The notes under the pieces are model-generated. The model saw only the letters and a list, made by a program, of their open reading frames with translations. It ran no database searches and was not told the DNA's origin. Both the position numbers and the translations under genes were made by a program. Source: MGBC108787 sp964430695 (GTDB lineage Bacteria; Bacillota_I; Bacilli_A; RF39; UBA660). From it: a stretch of 32,396 bases of DNA. Location: positions 1 to 32,396 of the forward strand of contig CAYSFO010000013.1 in the NCBI GenBank assembly GCA_964430695.1, given 5' to 3'. This document shows, piece by piece, positions 23,635-32,083 of the stretch. Position 1 is the first letter of the stretch. The number at the start of each line of letters is the position of its first letter.

Positions 23635-24600
23635 ATGGAAAATCATAAAATAACATTTACAGTTATCATTATTCTACTCGTTATTTTCATACCCATGACG
23701 ATTTTTGCAACAACCATGCATTTTAAAAATGCTACTCCCGTAGAAGAAAATCCGAATCATGAAAAGAAATACAATGGGAAATTATATTTTTATAACGGAG
23801 AAGAGTTAGTAGGAACATATGAATGTAAATATTTTAATGAATATTGTGATTATGCAACCTCTAGAACTACAAATGAATATGCTCTAGATGAATATCAAGA
23901 ACAAACATTAACAACTATGCCTATTATTGAAAATCAATATGCTTTTCTTATGGATACACCAACAAATTCTTTAGATACAGCAGAATATATTTTATATGAC
24001 TTTGTCAATCAGAGAGTTTGGGGAAAATATAAAGAAGTAAAAAATTATGGAATAGGAATTGAAAATAATAATTATATTGTTAAAAATACCAATGATTTAT
24101 GGGGCGTTTTACAAATAGATACTGTGATAAATATAAAAATACCTATTAGTTATGATTATATTGGTTTAGTAAATAAAATTGATGCGGATTCTGGATATAT
24201 TCTTGCAGATACCTTTGCCGTTTTAAAAGAAGAAAAATGGCAATTGATAGATAAGAATGGTGCAGAATTAACGGAAAGTTTAAATGAAGAAATATTTTCT
24301 TATAATGAAAAATATGTTGTTTTAGGAAATAATAATGCGATGCATATTGTTGACTATAAGGGAGAACCCGTATTGAACGGAGTATTTAAATATATAAACT
24401 TTTATAGTATCTATTTAGAAATTATTGATAATAACAATATGTTTTATTTATATGATCTAACAACAAAACAAATGATTTCTAAAACACATCCAGTAAATGC
24501 AATTGACGATGTGGAGATAAAACTTGAGAATAATACCATAGCAATTTATATTAAAAATAATTTAGAGGAAAAGATTGAAATAAGTGAAAATATAAGTTAA
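23635..24600 (+). CDS. Membrane-anchored protein with one copy of the same WG-like domain
   Basis: 321 aa, starting 2 bases after the stop of the previous gene; co-transcribed. N-terminal membrane helix (about 7-26), then one domain copy beginning KYNGKLYFYNGEELVGTYECKYFNEYC, with EYILYDFVNQRVWGKYKEV, DLWGVLQI, KWQLIDKNG and MHIVDYKGEP. The cysteine pair is conserved with the two copies of the upstream protein. It appears to be a single-domain partner produced by duplication. Transcription probably ends before the T-box leader. Confidence 0.72.
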   Translation: MENHKITFTVIIILLVIFIPMTIFATTMHFKNATPVEENPNHEKKYNGKLYFYNGEELVGTYECKYFNEYCDYATSRTTNEYALDEYQEQTLTTMPIIENQYAFLMDTPTNSLDTAEYILYDFVNQRVWGKYKEVKNYGIGIENNNYIVKNTNDLWGVLQIDTVINIKIPISYDYIGLVNKIDADSGYILADTFAVLKEEKWQLIDKNGAELTESLNEEIFSYNEKYVVLGNNNAMHIVDYKGEPVLNGVFKYINFYSIYLEIIDNNNMFYLYDLTTKQMISKTHPVNAIDDVEIKLENNTIAIYIKNNLEEKIEISENIS

Positions 24601-24611
24601 AATAATTAAAA

Positions 24612-24842
24612 AAAGCAATGAAACTGAGGAGTAAATAAGGAAATTTTATAGAGACCTTATGGTGGGTGGAAATAAGGAAATGGAATTATTGAAGGTAGCA
24701 GGGGAGCTTAGGAACTGAAAAAAGTTAAGTTTTTACGTAATTCTTGCGTTAAAAGAAAATGAAGTGTGTACAAATTTGTATGAACTAAGGTGGTACCGCG
24801 GGTAAGACTCGTCCTTAAATAAAAGTAAGGAGGAGTTTTTTA
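24612..24842 (+). promoter_or_regulatory. T-box riboswitch (tRNA-Val sensing)
   Basis: Leader with the conserved T-box AGGTGGTACCGCG at 24788-24800; the UGGU bulge pairs with the ACCA end of uncharged tRNA-Val. A likely specifier codon GTA (Val) is at 24695-24697 in GAAGGTAGCAG. A terminator follows: ACTCGTCCTTA (24807-24817) against TAAGGAGGAGT (24825-24835) and T6. The AAGGAGG binding site of the next gene is in the 3' arm of the terminator. Premature termination occurs when valine is charged. Confidence 0.92.
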
Positions 24843-25592
24843 TTGATAAATTATGAAATTGTATTAAAGAAATTTAAAGAATATTTAGATCATTTTGATT
24901 TAAACGAGAAAGAGCTAGCTATGAAAGCAAGTCATAGTTACCACGTGGCAGACTTAGCCAAAAAACTAGCCAAGCGAATGGAATTAACGGAAGAAGATAC
25001 AATACTTGCTATGACAATTGGCCTATTACATGACATTGGACGTTTCGTTCAATATGAGAAAACGCATTGTTATAGCGATATAAAGTCAAATATAGATCAT
25101 GCTCTTGTTGCAGATAATTATCTTTTTTCAGAAGGACACATTAAAGATTTTGCAATTGATAAAAAATACCACACAGTTATAAGAAAAGCCATTCAAAATC
25201 ATAATAAATTAGCAATAGAATCTGATTTGACAGAAAAAGAATTATTCTTTGCAAAACTCATACGAGATGTCGATAAAATAGATATCTTTAGACAAGATGC
25301 GACATCGTATGAACCAAATTACAATGAGCCTTTGACTTTAGAAGTCAAAGATATGTTTTACAAACATATCTTAATAGATCGTTTAAATATAAAAAACAAA
25401 AGTGATGTAATTATTTCCGTAATGGCTTTTGTATATGATATGAATTTTAAAGAATCTTATGAATTGTTATACGATACAGATAATTTGGAATTATATTTAT
25501 CTACGATTAATGTACAAAAAGGTTTAGAAAATGAATTTGAAAGTGTTAAAAAAGAAATTAGAAATTACTTAGAAGAAAGGATAAGTGAATAA
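24843..25592 (+). CDS. HD-domain hydrolase under tRNA-Val control
   Basis: 249 aa, metal-dependent phosphohydrolase of the HD superfamily. Metal ligands are H34 in SYHVADLA, H63-D64 in LLHDIGRF, later His in NIDHALVADNYLF and HNKLAIESD, and the Asp in RDVDKID. Such proteins act on nucleotides or phosphodiesters; the substrate is not clear. TTG 24843 is the start, with AAGGAGG about 10 bases upstream inside the T-box terminator. It is followed at once by valS, so both are induced by uncharged tRNA-Val. Confidence 0.85.
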   Translation: MINYEIVLKKFKEYLDHFDLNEKELAMKASHSYHVADLAKKLAKRMELTEEDTILAMTIGLLHDIGRFVQYEKTHCYSDIKSNIDHALVADNYLFSEGHIKDFAIDKKYHTVIRKAIQNHNKLAIESDLTEKELFFAKLIRDVDKIDIFRQDATSYEPNYNEPLTLEVKDMFYKHILIDRLNIKNKSDVIISVMAFVYDMNFKESYELLYDTDNLELYLSTINVQKGLENEFESVKKEIRNYLEERISE

Positions 25593-25593
25593 A

Positions 25594-28122
25594 ATGTTAG
25601 ATAAAAAATATGATCACTTAAAAGTAGAAGAAAATAAATATGAAAATTGGTTAAAACAAGGTTATTTTAATAGTGGAGATAAAGATAAAATTCCATTTAC
25701 AATTGTTATTCCACCACCAAATGTTACTGGAAAATTGCATTTAGGACATGCTTGGGATACAACTTTACAAGATATTATTATTCGTTATAAAAGAATGCAA
25801 GGTTTTGACTGTTTATGGCTTCCTGGTATGGATCATGCAGGGATTGCAACACAAGCCAAAGTAGACAAAAAATTAAAAGATATGGGCATTGATCCTCGTA
25901 GCATGGAAAGAGACGAGTGGTTAAAAAAAGCTTGGGAATGGAAAAAAGAATATGCTGAAAGTATTCATGCCCAATGGGCAAAACTAGGGCTTTCTTTAGA
26001 CTACAACAAAGAAAGATTTACGTTAGATGATGGATTATCTAAAGCGGTACGAAGAGTATTCGTGGATTTATATAATAAAGGATTAATCTATCAAGGGGAA
26101 CGAATCATTAATTGGGATCCAGAAGCAAAAACAGCTCTTTCTAAAGAAGAAGTCATTATGAAAGATGATAAAGGCGCGTTTTATCATTTAAAATATTTTA
26201 TTGAAGGCTCTGATACAGAATATTTACGTGTAGCAACAACGAGACCAGAAACTCTATTTGGAGATACTGCGGTTGCTGTAAATCCTGATGATGAAAGATA
26301 TAATAAATATATTGGTAAAAATGTCGTACTTCCCATTATTAATCGTTTAATCCCAATAGTAGGAGATGAGCATGCAGATCCTGCATTCGGAACAGGAGTT
26401 GTAAAAATTACTCCAGCCCATGACCCAAATGACTTTGAAGTAGGAAATAGACACAATTTAGAAAGAATCATTGTTATCAATCCTGATGGAACGATGAATG
26501 AGAACGCTGGAATTTATAAAGGAATGGACCGCTTTGCCTGTCGCGAACAACTAGTGAGTGATTTAAAAGAACAAGAACTATTAATTGAAATTGAGCCGAT
26601 TGTTCATAGTGTTGGGCATTCAGAAAGAACAGATGCCGTCATTGAACCATATTTATCAAAACAATGGTTTGTTAAAATGCGTCCTTTAGCAGACAGAGTA
26701 TTAGAAAACCAAAAAAATAAAGATACCAAAGTAAATTTTGTACCAACAAGATATGAAAAGATTATGAATCATTGGATGGAAATTACGTATGACTGGTGTA
26801 TTTCTCGTCAATTATGGTGGGGACACCAAATACCTGCTTGGTACAAAGATGATGAAATCTATGTTGGTATGGAAGCACCAGAAGGGGAAGGTTGGGTACA
26901 AGACCCTGATGTACTAGACACTTGGTTTAGTAGTGCCTTATGGCCATTTAGTACTCTAGGATGGCCAGAAATCACAGAAGATTTTAAACGTTATTATCCA
27001 ACAAACTGTTTAGTAACAGGATATGATATTATTCCATTTTGGGTAAATCGTATGACTTTCCAAGGATTAGAATTTACAGGAGAAAGACCATTTAAAGATT
27101 GTTTAATTCATGGACTGATTCGTGATATAAAAGGGCGAAAGTTTTCTAAATCCTTAGGAAATGGTGTAGACCCAATGGATATGTGTGAAGAATATGGTGC
27201 TGACTCTTTAAGATATTATCTAGCAACTACTGCATCGAATGGTACGGATATTCGTTTTGATGAAGAAAAAGTAAAACCAACTTGGAACTTTATTAATAAA
27301 TTATGGAATGCTTCTCGTTTTGTTTTAATGAATATTGAAGATGTAACAAAAAAGAAAAATATATTAACCAATCTGAAAAAAGAAGATAAATGGATACTTA
27401 CTAAACTAAATAAAACCATAAAAGACGTTACAAAATTTATGGATAAATATGAATTTAATAATGTAGGAGCAATTCTTTATGACTTTATATGGAGTGATTT
27501 CTGCGATAAATATATTGAAATTGCTAAATTTAGTTTAGAAGAAGATACGACAAAAACGACTTTACTAAAAGTTCTAGATGTCATTCTAAAAATGTTACAT
27601 CCATTTATGCCTTATGTAACCGATGAAATTTATAACTTGTTGCCAATAAAAGAAGAAAATATTATGATTAGTAACTATCCAATCTATGAAAAAGAATATG
27701 TATTTAAAACAGAAGAAAAAGAAATAGATGACTTACTAGAATTTGTCAGAATCTATCGTAATATCAAAGCAGAAAATGGAATTACAAATGACTATAAGAT
27801 AAAATTTGATAATAAAAATAATTACGACTTAATTATAAAAATGTTAAAACTAGAAGGACATATTATAGAAGAAGCAGTAAACATACCTGCATACAAAGTA
27901 AAATCTGAAAATTATGAAGCCACTATCTACTTTGAAAAAGTGCTAACAGAAAAAGATTTGAAAGAACAAGAACGTGAAATTGAAAAATTAAAATCTAGTA
28001 TTGAAAGAAGAAAAAAGTTACTTGCAAATAAAAATTATGTGGAAAAAGCTCCTCAAAATTTAGTAGAAGAAGAAAGACAAAAATTAGCATTAGAAGAAGA
28101 AAAGTTAGCTGCATTAAGTTAG
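25594..28122 (+). CDS. valS: Valyl-tRNA synthetase
   Basis: Class I synthetase charging tRNA-Val, with editing of misactivated threonine. 842 aa. HLGHA (about 49-53) is the HIGH motif; KFSKS (about residue 516) is the KMSKS motif; the editing domain is at about 180-350 (ATTRPETLFGDTAVAVNP); the C-terminal ~65 residues are a coiled coil (LKEQEREIEKLKSSIERRKK). ATG 25594 is 1 base after the HD gene stop; GTG 25585 overlaps that gene and is the alternative. A terminator follows. Confidence 0.96.
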   Translation: MLDKKYDHLKVEENKYENWLKQGYFNSGDKDKIPFTIVIPPPNVTGKLHLGHAWDTTLQDIIIRYKRMQGFDCLWLPGMDHAGIATQAKVDKKLKDMGIDPRSMERDEWLKKAWEWKKEYAESIHAQWAKLGLSLDYNKERFTLDDGLSKAVRRVFVDLYNKGLIYQGERIINWDPEAKTALSKEEVIMKDDKGAFYHLKYFIEGSDTEYLRVATTRPETLFGDTAVAVNPDDERYNKYIGKNVVLPIINRLIPIVGDEHADPAFGTGVVKITPAHDPNDFEVGNRHNLERIIVINPDGTMNENAGIYKGMDRFACREQLVSDLKEQELLIEIEPIVHSVGHSERTDAVIEPYLSKQWFVKMRPLADRVLENQKNKDTKVNFVPTRYEKIMNHWMEITYDWCISRQLWWGHQIPAWYKDDEIYVGMEAPEGEGWVQDPDVLDTWFSSALWPFSTLGWPEITEDFKRYYPTNCLVTGYDIIPFWVNRMTFQGLEFTGERPFKDCLIHGLIRDIKGRKFSKSLGNGVDPMDMCEEYGADSLRYYLATTASNGTDIRFDEEKVKPTWNFINKLWNASRFVLMNIEDVTKKKNILTNLKKEDKWILTKLNKTIKDVTKFMDKYEFNNVGAILYDFIWSDFCDKYIEIAKFSLEEDTTKTTLLKVLDVILKMLHPFMPYVTDEIYNLLPIKEENIMISNYPIYEKEYVFKTEEKEIDDLLEFVRIYRNIKAENGITNDYKIKFDNKNNYDLIIKMLKLEGHIIEEAVNIPAYKVKSENYEATIYFEKVLTEKDLKEQEREIEKLKSSIERRKKLLANKNYVEKAPQNLVEEERQKLALEEEKLAALS

Positions 28123-28132
28123 CTTTCTTTTT
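28098..28132 (+). terminator. Terminator of the valS operon
   Basis: AAAAGTTAGCT and AGTTAGCTTT form a stem with G-U pairs around a GCATTA loop, followed by T6. Confidence 0.7.
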
Positions 28133-28226
28133 TATTCTATAGGGAATTCAAAAAAATTAAAAACAAGAACTAAAAATTGACATTAGTAAGAAAATAGTAT
28201 ATTCTCTTATGTAAGGAGGGATTTTG

Positions 28227-28895
28227 ATGTATAAATTTGCGAAAGATAAGTTAACAAAAGAGTTAGAAGAGAAAGAAATCAGAAATAACGAATTAGAAAA
28301 AGAAAAAAACAAAATTATAGAAAAACTTGAAATGATAAAAGACTATGATAATTTAAGTTTCTTTCAACGTAGATATATAACCAGTATAATAATTCTGATG
28401 GTGTTGGCTGGCTTATTGGGAGTTTCAGCAGTAGCTGTTATCGTAAAAATAGCAGGGTTAGGTGCCAAAATAATGGGAATAGGACTAGGTATGATAGCCA
28501 TATTTCTAGAACATATTGGAAAATGCAATATTGAAACAGAACGCTCTAATGCTAAAGAAATACAAAATTTAAAACAACAAGGTGTTGAAGAATATAAAAA
28601 AGAAGAAGATGAATTAAGAAACAAAGGGACAGAATTAAGTCATGAACAATTTCCTATTCAAATGGAGATAAAAGAAATATCGGCCATTTTAAAACATATA
28701 GATTTTTTCAATCGATCAAAAGATGTTTTCTTTTATCAAGCCGATACAGAAAAAGAATATCAAGCAAAACTTGGTGACAAATTAAAATATGAACAAATGT
28801 TTAAAGACTACTTAAATGAACCAGTCAATTATGAAGATATTCATTTAGAGGTAACTCAATTAGAAGATTCCCTAGTAAGAAAATTAATGAAATAA
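28227..28895 (+). CDS. Hypothetical coiled-coil membrane protein, 222 aa
   Basis: Not recognised. ATG 28227 has AAGGAGGG 6 bases upstream, preceded by a TTGACA -35. Residues 1-42 form a highly charged coiled coil, residues 52-96 contain two adjacent membrane helices (SIIILMVLAGLLGVSAVAVIVKIA, MGIGLGMIAIFLEHIG) and the rest is again charged and helical. This hairpin topology puts both coiled coils inside the cell. Starts the accessory block; terminator follows. Confidence 0.68.
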   Translation: MYKFAKDKLTKELEEKEIRNNELEKEKNKIIEKLEMIKDYDNLSFFQRRYITSIIILMVLAGLLGVSAVAVIVKIAGLGAKIMGIGLGMIAIFLEHIGKCNIETERSNAKEIQNLKQQGVEEYKKEEDELRNKGTELSHEQFPIQMEIKEISAILKHIDFFNRSKDVFFYQADTEKEYQAKLGDKLKYEQMFKDYLNEPVNYEDIHLEVTQLEDSLVRKLMK

Positions 28896-28903
28896 AAAAT
28901 ATT

Positions 28904-28926
28904 GATCACAGAAATGTGATCTTTTT
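28904..28926 (+). terminator. Terminator after gene 28227
   Basis: GATCACA/TGTGATC (28904-28910, 28915-28921), GAAA loop, T5. Confidence 0.85.
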
Positions 28927-29033
28927 AGTTTACATCATGATAAAATATAAAAAATTTATTATTCAGTAAACTTTAGGTATGTGTAATAATAAACAAAGAA
29001 ATGATAAAATGATTCTTGAAAAGAGGGAAAATT

Positions 29034-29570
29034 ATGAATCAAGAACGTATTGGAAAATTTATATCTGAAAATAGAAAAAAGAAAAATTTAACTCAAGAAC
29101 AACTTGGTAAAAAAATAGGAGTAAGTAAAAATGCTGTTAGCAAATGGGAACGTGGCTTAAATTTACCTGATGCTTCTATTATGCAAGATCTTTGTAAAAT
29201 CTTAGATATCACTTTAAATGAACTATTTAGTGGAGAAAGAATACCCGAAGATAAGTATAAAGAAGTCGCTGACAGTAATTTATTAAATGCCTTAGAAAAT
29301 AGCACATTTACTTTAAAAGAAAGAATTGCTTATTTTAAGAAAAAGTGGGAAAAAGAACATTTTTTTGAATTAACAATCACAATGATAATCATTGTATTTT
29401 TCATTATCTATGGTTTTATAAAAGATAATGGTTGGCAATATTTATTTATGATAATTGGATTTATCAGTGGTGTAATAGAAAATAATCGAATGCTTGGCTA
29501 TATTGAAAAAAATGCCTATGGAAAAAATGCAACTCTTGTGGATGAAGACAAAAAGATAAATAATAATTAG
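29034..29570 (+). CDS. XRE-family HTH regulator fused to two membrane helices
   Basis: 178 aa. HTH_3 domain (about 1-62): ISENRKKKNLTQEQLGKKIGVSKNAVSKWERGLNLPD. Two hydrophobic helices lie at about 110-128 and 132-150. A DNA-binding domain joined to a membrane part suggests a membrane-tethered sensor-regulator. ATG 29034 is preferred over 29016 because AGAGGG lies about 8 bases upstream. Neighbour genes include a second XRE-membrane protein. Confidence 0.85.
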   Translation: MNQERIGKFISENRKKKNLTQEQLGKKIGVSKNAVSKWERGLNLPDASIMQDLCKILDITLNELFSGERIPEDKYKEVADSNLLNALENSTFTLKERIAYFKKKWEKEHFFELTITMIIIVFFIIYGFIKDNGWQYLFMIIGFISGVIENNRMLGYIEKNAYGKNATLVDEDKKINNN

Positions 29571-29607
29571 ATTCATTTTAATGATAGAAGATTTGCTTTT
29601 CCTTTGC

Positions 29608-29613
29608 TATAAT
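29608..29613 (+). promoter_or_regulatory. Extended -10 promoter of the rhodanese lipoprotein gene
   Basis: TGCTATAAT, an extended -10 with perfect TATAAT, 55 bases before the start codon. Confidence 0.5.
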
Positions 29614-29667
29614 ATTCATATAAATAAAAAACTACAAATAGTATCCTGTATGTTAGGAGGAAGAGAT

Positions 29668-30036
29668 ATGAAAAAAAGATTTATTTTTGCATTTTTAGTT
29701 ATAGCTTGCTTTATAGTAGTTGGCTGTGGAAATAACGCGAAAGAAAATGTAAGCAGTAAAACAGAAGAAGCAATGAAGAAAATCATTTCCGAAAATAATT
29801 ATATAATTGTAGATGTAAGAACAAAAGAAGAATATGATACAAAACATGTAGTTGGTGCAATTAATATTCCTTATGAAGAAATAAATGAAAATATTGCATT
29901 AAATAAAACCAAAACAATCATGGTTTATTGCCAAAGTGGAAGAAGAAGTAATATAGCTTATAAGAAACTGAAAGAAATGAATTATGAAGTATTAGATTTA
30001 GGAGCATTTGATATAATAAATTTAGAAAAAGAATAA
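29668..30036 (+). CDS. Rhodanese-like lipoprotein
   Basis: 122 aa. Lipobox FIVVGC with lipidated C20 follows a lipoprotein signal peptide, so the domain is held on the outside of the membrane. Rhodanese domain (about 35-115): IIVDVRTKEEYDTKHVVGAINIP and the active-site loop YCQSGRRS with C88, which carries sulfur as a persulfide or is a redox thiol. It is shorter than usual at the C-terminus, where the normal GG-W ending is missing. ATG 29668 has AGGAGG nearby; the frame extended to 29581 has no binding site and would lose the signal peptide. Role: perhaps envelope sulfur or redox chemistry. Confidence 0.85.
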   Translation: MKKRFIFAFLVIACFIVVGCGNNAKENVSSKTEEAMKKIISENNYIIVDVRTKEEYDTKHVVGAINIPYEEINENIALNKTKTIMVYCQSGRRSNIAYKKLKEMNYEVLDLGAFDIINLEKE

Positions 30037-30141
30037 TGTAATTTGTCAATTTTAAATAAACAAAGTGAAAATGCAACTAAAAGTTGATAGTTTAAAAGTA
30101 TTTTCATGTATATAATTGGAACATGAAAGGAGGAAAATCTA

Positions 30142-31062
30142 ATGAAATTTGGAGATAATTTAAGGAAATTGAGAAAATCAAAAAAACTATCACAAGACAA
30201 TTTGGCGGAAAAAATGCAAGTTTCAAGACAAAGCGTTAGTAAGTGGGAAACAGGGGATGCTTATCCCGAAATGAATAACATATTAGAACTTTGTAAAATC
30301 TTTCATTGTCATATTAACGATTTAGTAAACGATAGTATTATTGATGTTGATTCATTAGATGAAGAAATTAAAATGAATGTAGTGAAATTTAAGCGTGAAC
30401 AACAAAATAAAATGAAAGGTTTGAGTAAGGCAATAGCTGTTATTGCTAAAATAGGTAGAATCATTGTTATGGTGTGTATCCCAATCCTTATTGCATCAAT
30501 GATACTATTAGGAATAGCTATTAATAAAGTTGATATTGTAGATAATGAAATAAGATTTAACGGCACAAAGGATGCAATAAACATTGTAGAAGTAGATAAC
30601 AAATTATCTATAAAGATTAATGATAAAACAGTCACTGATACAAATAATCAAAATGAAATTATGAAAATAAAAGAAATTTTAGAAAATAATTCAAAAATGA
30701 TGGTTTTGGGGTATATGGAAACAGGTTTTGTTTTCTTAATCATTAGTTTGGTTTTAGTTAGTATTATGTTAAAATCATTAGAAAAATTATTTAATAATAT
30801 TAACAAAGGAGATACACCATTTACTCTTGAAAATGTTGGTTATATAAAGAAAATGGCTTATTTGATGATCGTCGTTACGATATTACCCAATATTACAGGG
30901 ATTCTATTTGAAATCATATTAAAAATGGATTTAGATATCGGATTTGAATTATTTAATGTAGTAGAAATATTATTTTTGTTCAGTATCGCTTATATTTTCC
31001 AATATGGTTATGAGATACAATTAGATTCTAAAGGGAAGATGTATGGTGATGAATTTGAATAA
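30142..31062 (+). CDS. XRE-family HTH regulator fused to a DUF2975-like membrane domain
   Basis: 306 aa. HTH domain (about 1-62): LRKSKKLSQDNLAEKMQVSRQSVSKWETGDAYPE. Membrane segments at about 104-128, 190-212, 230-250 and 275-295. The motif NKGDTPFTLENVGYIKKMAYLM resembles DUF2975. A loop between the first two helices (about 130-185) lies outside and may sense a ligand. Preceded by AAAGGAGG. Overlaps the next gene. Such regulators often control stress or antimicrobial-response genes; the target is unknown. Confidence 0.83.
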   Translation: MKFGDNLRKLRKSKKLSQDNLAEKMQVSRQSVSKWETGDAYPEMNNILELCKIFHCHINDLVNDSIIDVDSLDEEIKMNVVKFKREQQNKMKGLSKAIAVIAKIGRIIVMVCIPILIASMILLGIAINKVDIVDNEIRFNGTKDAINIVEVDNKLSIKINDKTVTDTNNQNEIMKIKEILENNSKMMVLGYMETGFVFLIISLVLVSIMLKSLEKLFNNINKGDTPFTLENVGYIKKMAYLMIVVTILPNITGILFEIILKMDLDIGFELFNVVEILFLFSIAYIFQYGYEIQLDSKGKMYGDEFE

Positions 31063-31309
31063 AAATGAATTTGTGAATGAATTATCAAAACAGCTTTCTT
31101 ATTCAAAAGAAAAATGTATCATGATTAATGACATATTAGAAAATAATTTCTTTATTAGTAAAAAGAATAAGGATAAGATTATAGAAGAATTCATTCAAGA
31201 GTTAGACATTAATAAGGAAGAAGCTATGAGTATTTATGAAATAGCAGTTAAAATAATAAAAGAGGAAGTAAAAAATAAATTAAAACATCCATTTAAAAGT
31301 AAGGATTAA
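31043..31309 (+). CDS. Small helical protein of 88 aa linked to the XRE-membrane regulator
   Basis: Not recognised. Overlaps the previous gene by 20 bases; ATG 31043 or ATG 31049, both preceded by AAGGGAAG. Soluble, helical, with two similar stretches EFVNELSKQLSYSKEKCIMINDIL and EFIQELDINKEEAMSIYEIAVKII, each resembling a pair of short helices. Tight coupling to the regulator suggests a joint function. Confidence 0.65.
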   Translation: MVMNLNKNEFVNELSKQLSYSKEKCIMINDILENNFFISKKNKDKIIEEFIQELDINKEEAMSIYEIAVKIIKEEVKNKLKHPFKSKD

Positions 31310-31321
31310 ACATTTTATAGT

Positions 31322-31351
31322 GCAAATCAAATTTATGATTTGCTCTTTTTT
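31322..31351 (+). terminator. Terminator of the XRE operon
   Basis: GCAAATCA (31322-31329) and TGATTTGC (31336-31343), then TCT8. Confidence 0.85.
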
Positions 31352-31422
31352 TGCTGTATTTGTTCTAATTGAATAGAAAAATAAATATTTACAAAAAAGC
31401 ATTTACTTTTAGTTGGTTTTTA

Positions 31423-31471
31423 TTGACAGCTGATTTGAGAAAATATTATAATAAAATCGACTATTAGTCGA
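31423..31471 (+). promoter_or_regulatory. Promoter and palindromic operator of the TetR-ABC operon
   Basis: TTGACA (31423-31428), 18-base spacer, TATAAT (31447-31452). A perfect inverted repeat TCGACT-ATT-AGTCGA (31457-31471) covers the transcription start, the place where a TetR repressor would block its own operon. Confidence 0.78.
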
Positions 31472-31486
31472 AAGGAGAAATAACCT

Positions 31487-32083
31487 CTGAAAAAAAGCGA
31501 AAGAAAACAAAAATTATTAAAAATTGCCTATAATATGTTTTTAACCAAAGGATATGATAATACTAGCATTGATGACATCATAAATGAAGCTCAAATTGCA
31601 AAAGGTACTTATTATTATTATTTTGAAAGCAAAGAAGCAACTTTAGAAGAAGTAATTGATATGATGATTAATGAAGAAGTAAAATCGGCTAAAAGATTTC
31701 TGAATATGCCTATATCTATTCCAGAAAAATTGGTTGGAGTTATTTCGTCTCTAAGACCTAAAACTCACGAACAAGAAATACAAAATGCATTAAATAGAAA
31801 AACAAATATTGTTATGCATGAAAAAATAAATAGTCGTATTATAGAAGAAGCTATACCTTTACTAGAACAAATTGTAAAGGAAGGAATTGAAAGTAACATA
31901 TTTAATTGTAATCATATTAAGGAAAGATTGAAAATGTTATTAATAATGAGTAATGAATTATTTGATAATGAAAAATTCGATAAAAATGAAGTAGATGTTT
32001 TTATTGATATAGCAGAAAAAATGTTAGGTGCAAAAGCAAAAACTTTAGAATTTATAAAAATGTTAATAGGAGGAAAAAAATGA
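31487..32083 (+). CDS. TetR-family repressor with a probable CTG start
   Basis: 198 aa when begun at CTG 31487. HTH domain: KKSERKQKLLKIAYNMFLTK followed by GYDNTSIDDIINEAQIAKGTYYYYFESKEATL. The first ATG in frame (31535) would remove helix 1 of the HTH, which TetR proteins need. The frame is closed by TAA at 31481-31483, and no ATG, GTG or TTG occurs between that stop and 31535. CTG 31487 is 9 bases after a perfect AAAGGAG. The C-terminal ligand domain is helical. It ends in TGA overlapping the ATG of the ABC ATPase gene (ATGA). Confidence 0.85.
   Translation: MKKSERKQKLLKIAYNMFLTKGYDNTSIDDIINEAQIAKGTYYYYFESKEATLEEVIDMMINEEVKSAKRFLNMPISIPEKLVGVISSLRPKTHEQEIQNALNRKTNIVMHEKINSRIIEEAIPLLEQIVKEGIESNIFNCNHIKERLKMLLIMSNELFDNEKFDKNEVDVFIDIAEKMLGAKAKTLEFIKMLIGGKK

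Noticed and set aside
10680..32083. Mollicute-type code with TGA as tryptophan
   Set aside because: spoIIP and the TetR gene both end with in-frame TGA overlapping the next ATG, and all tryptophans in the identified proteins use TGG.
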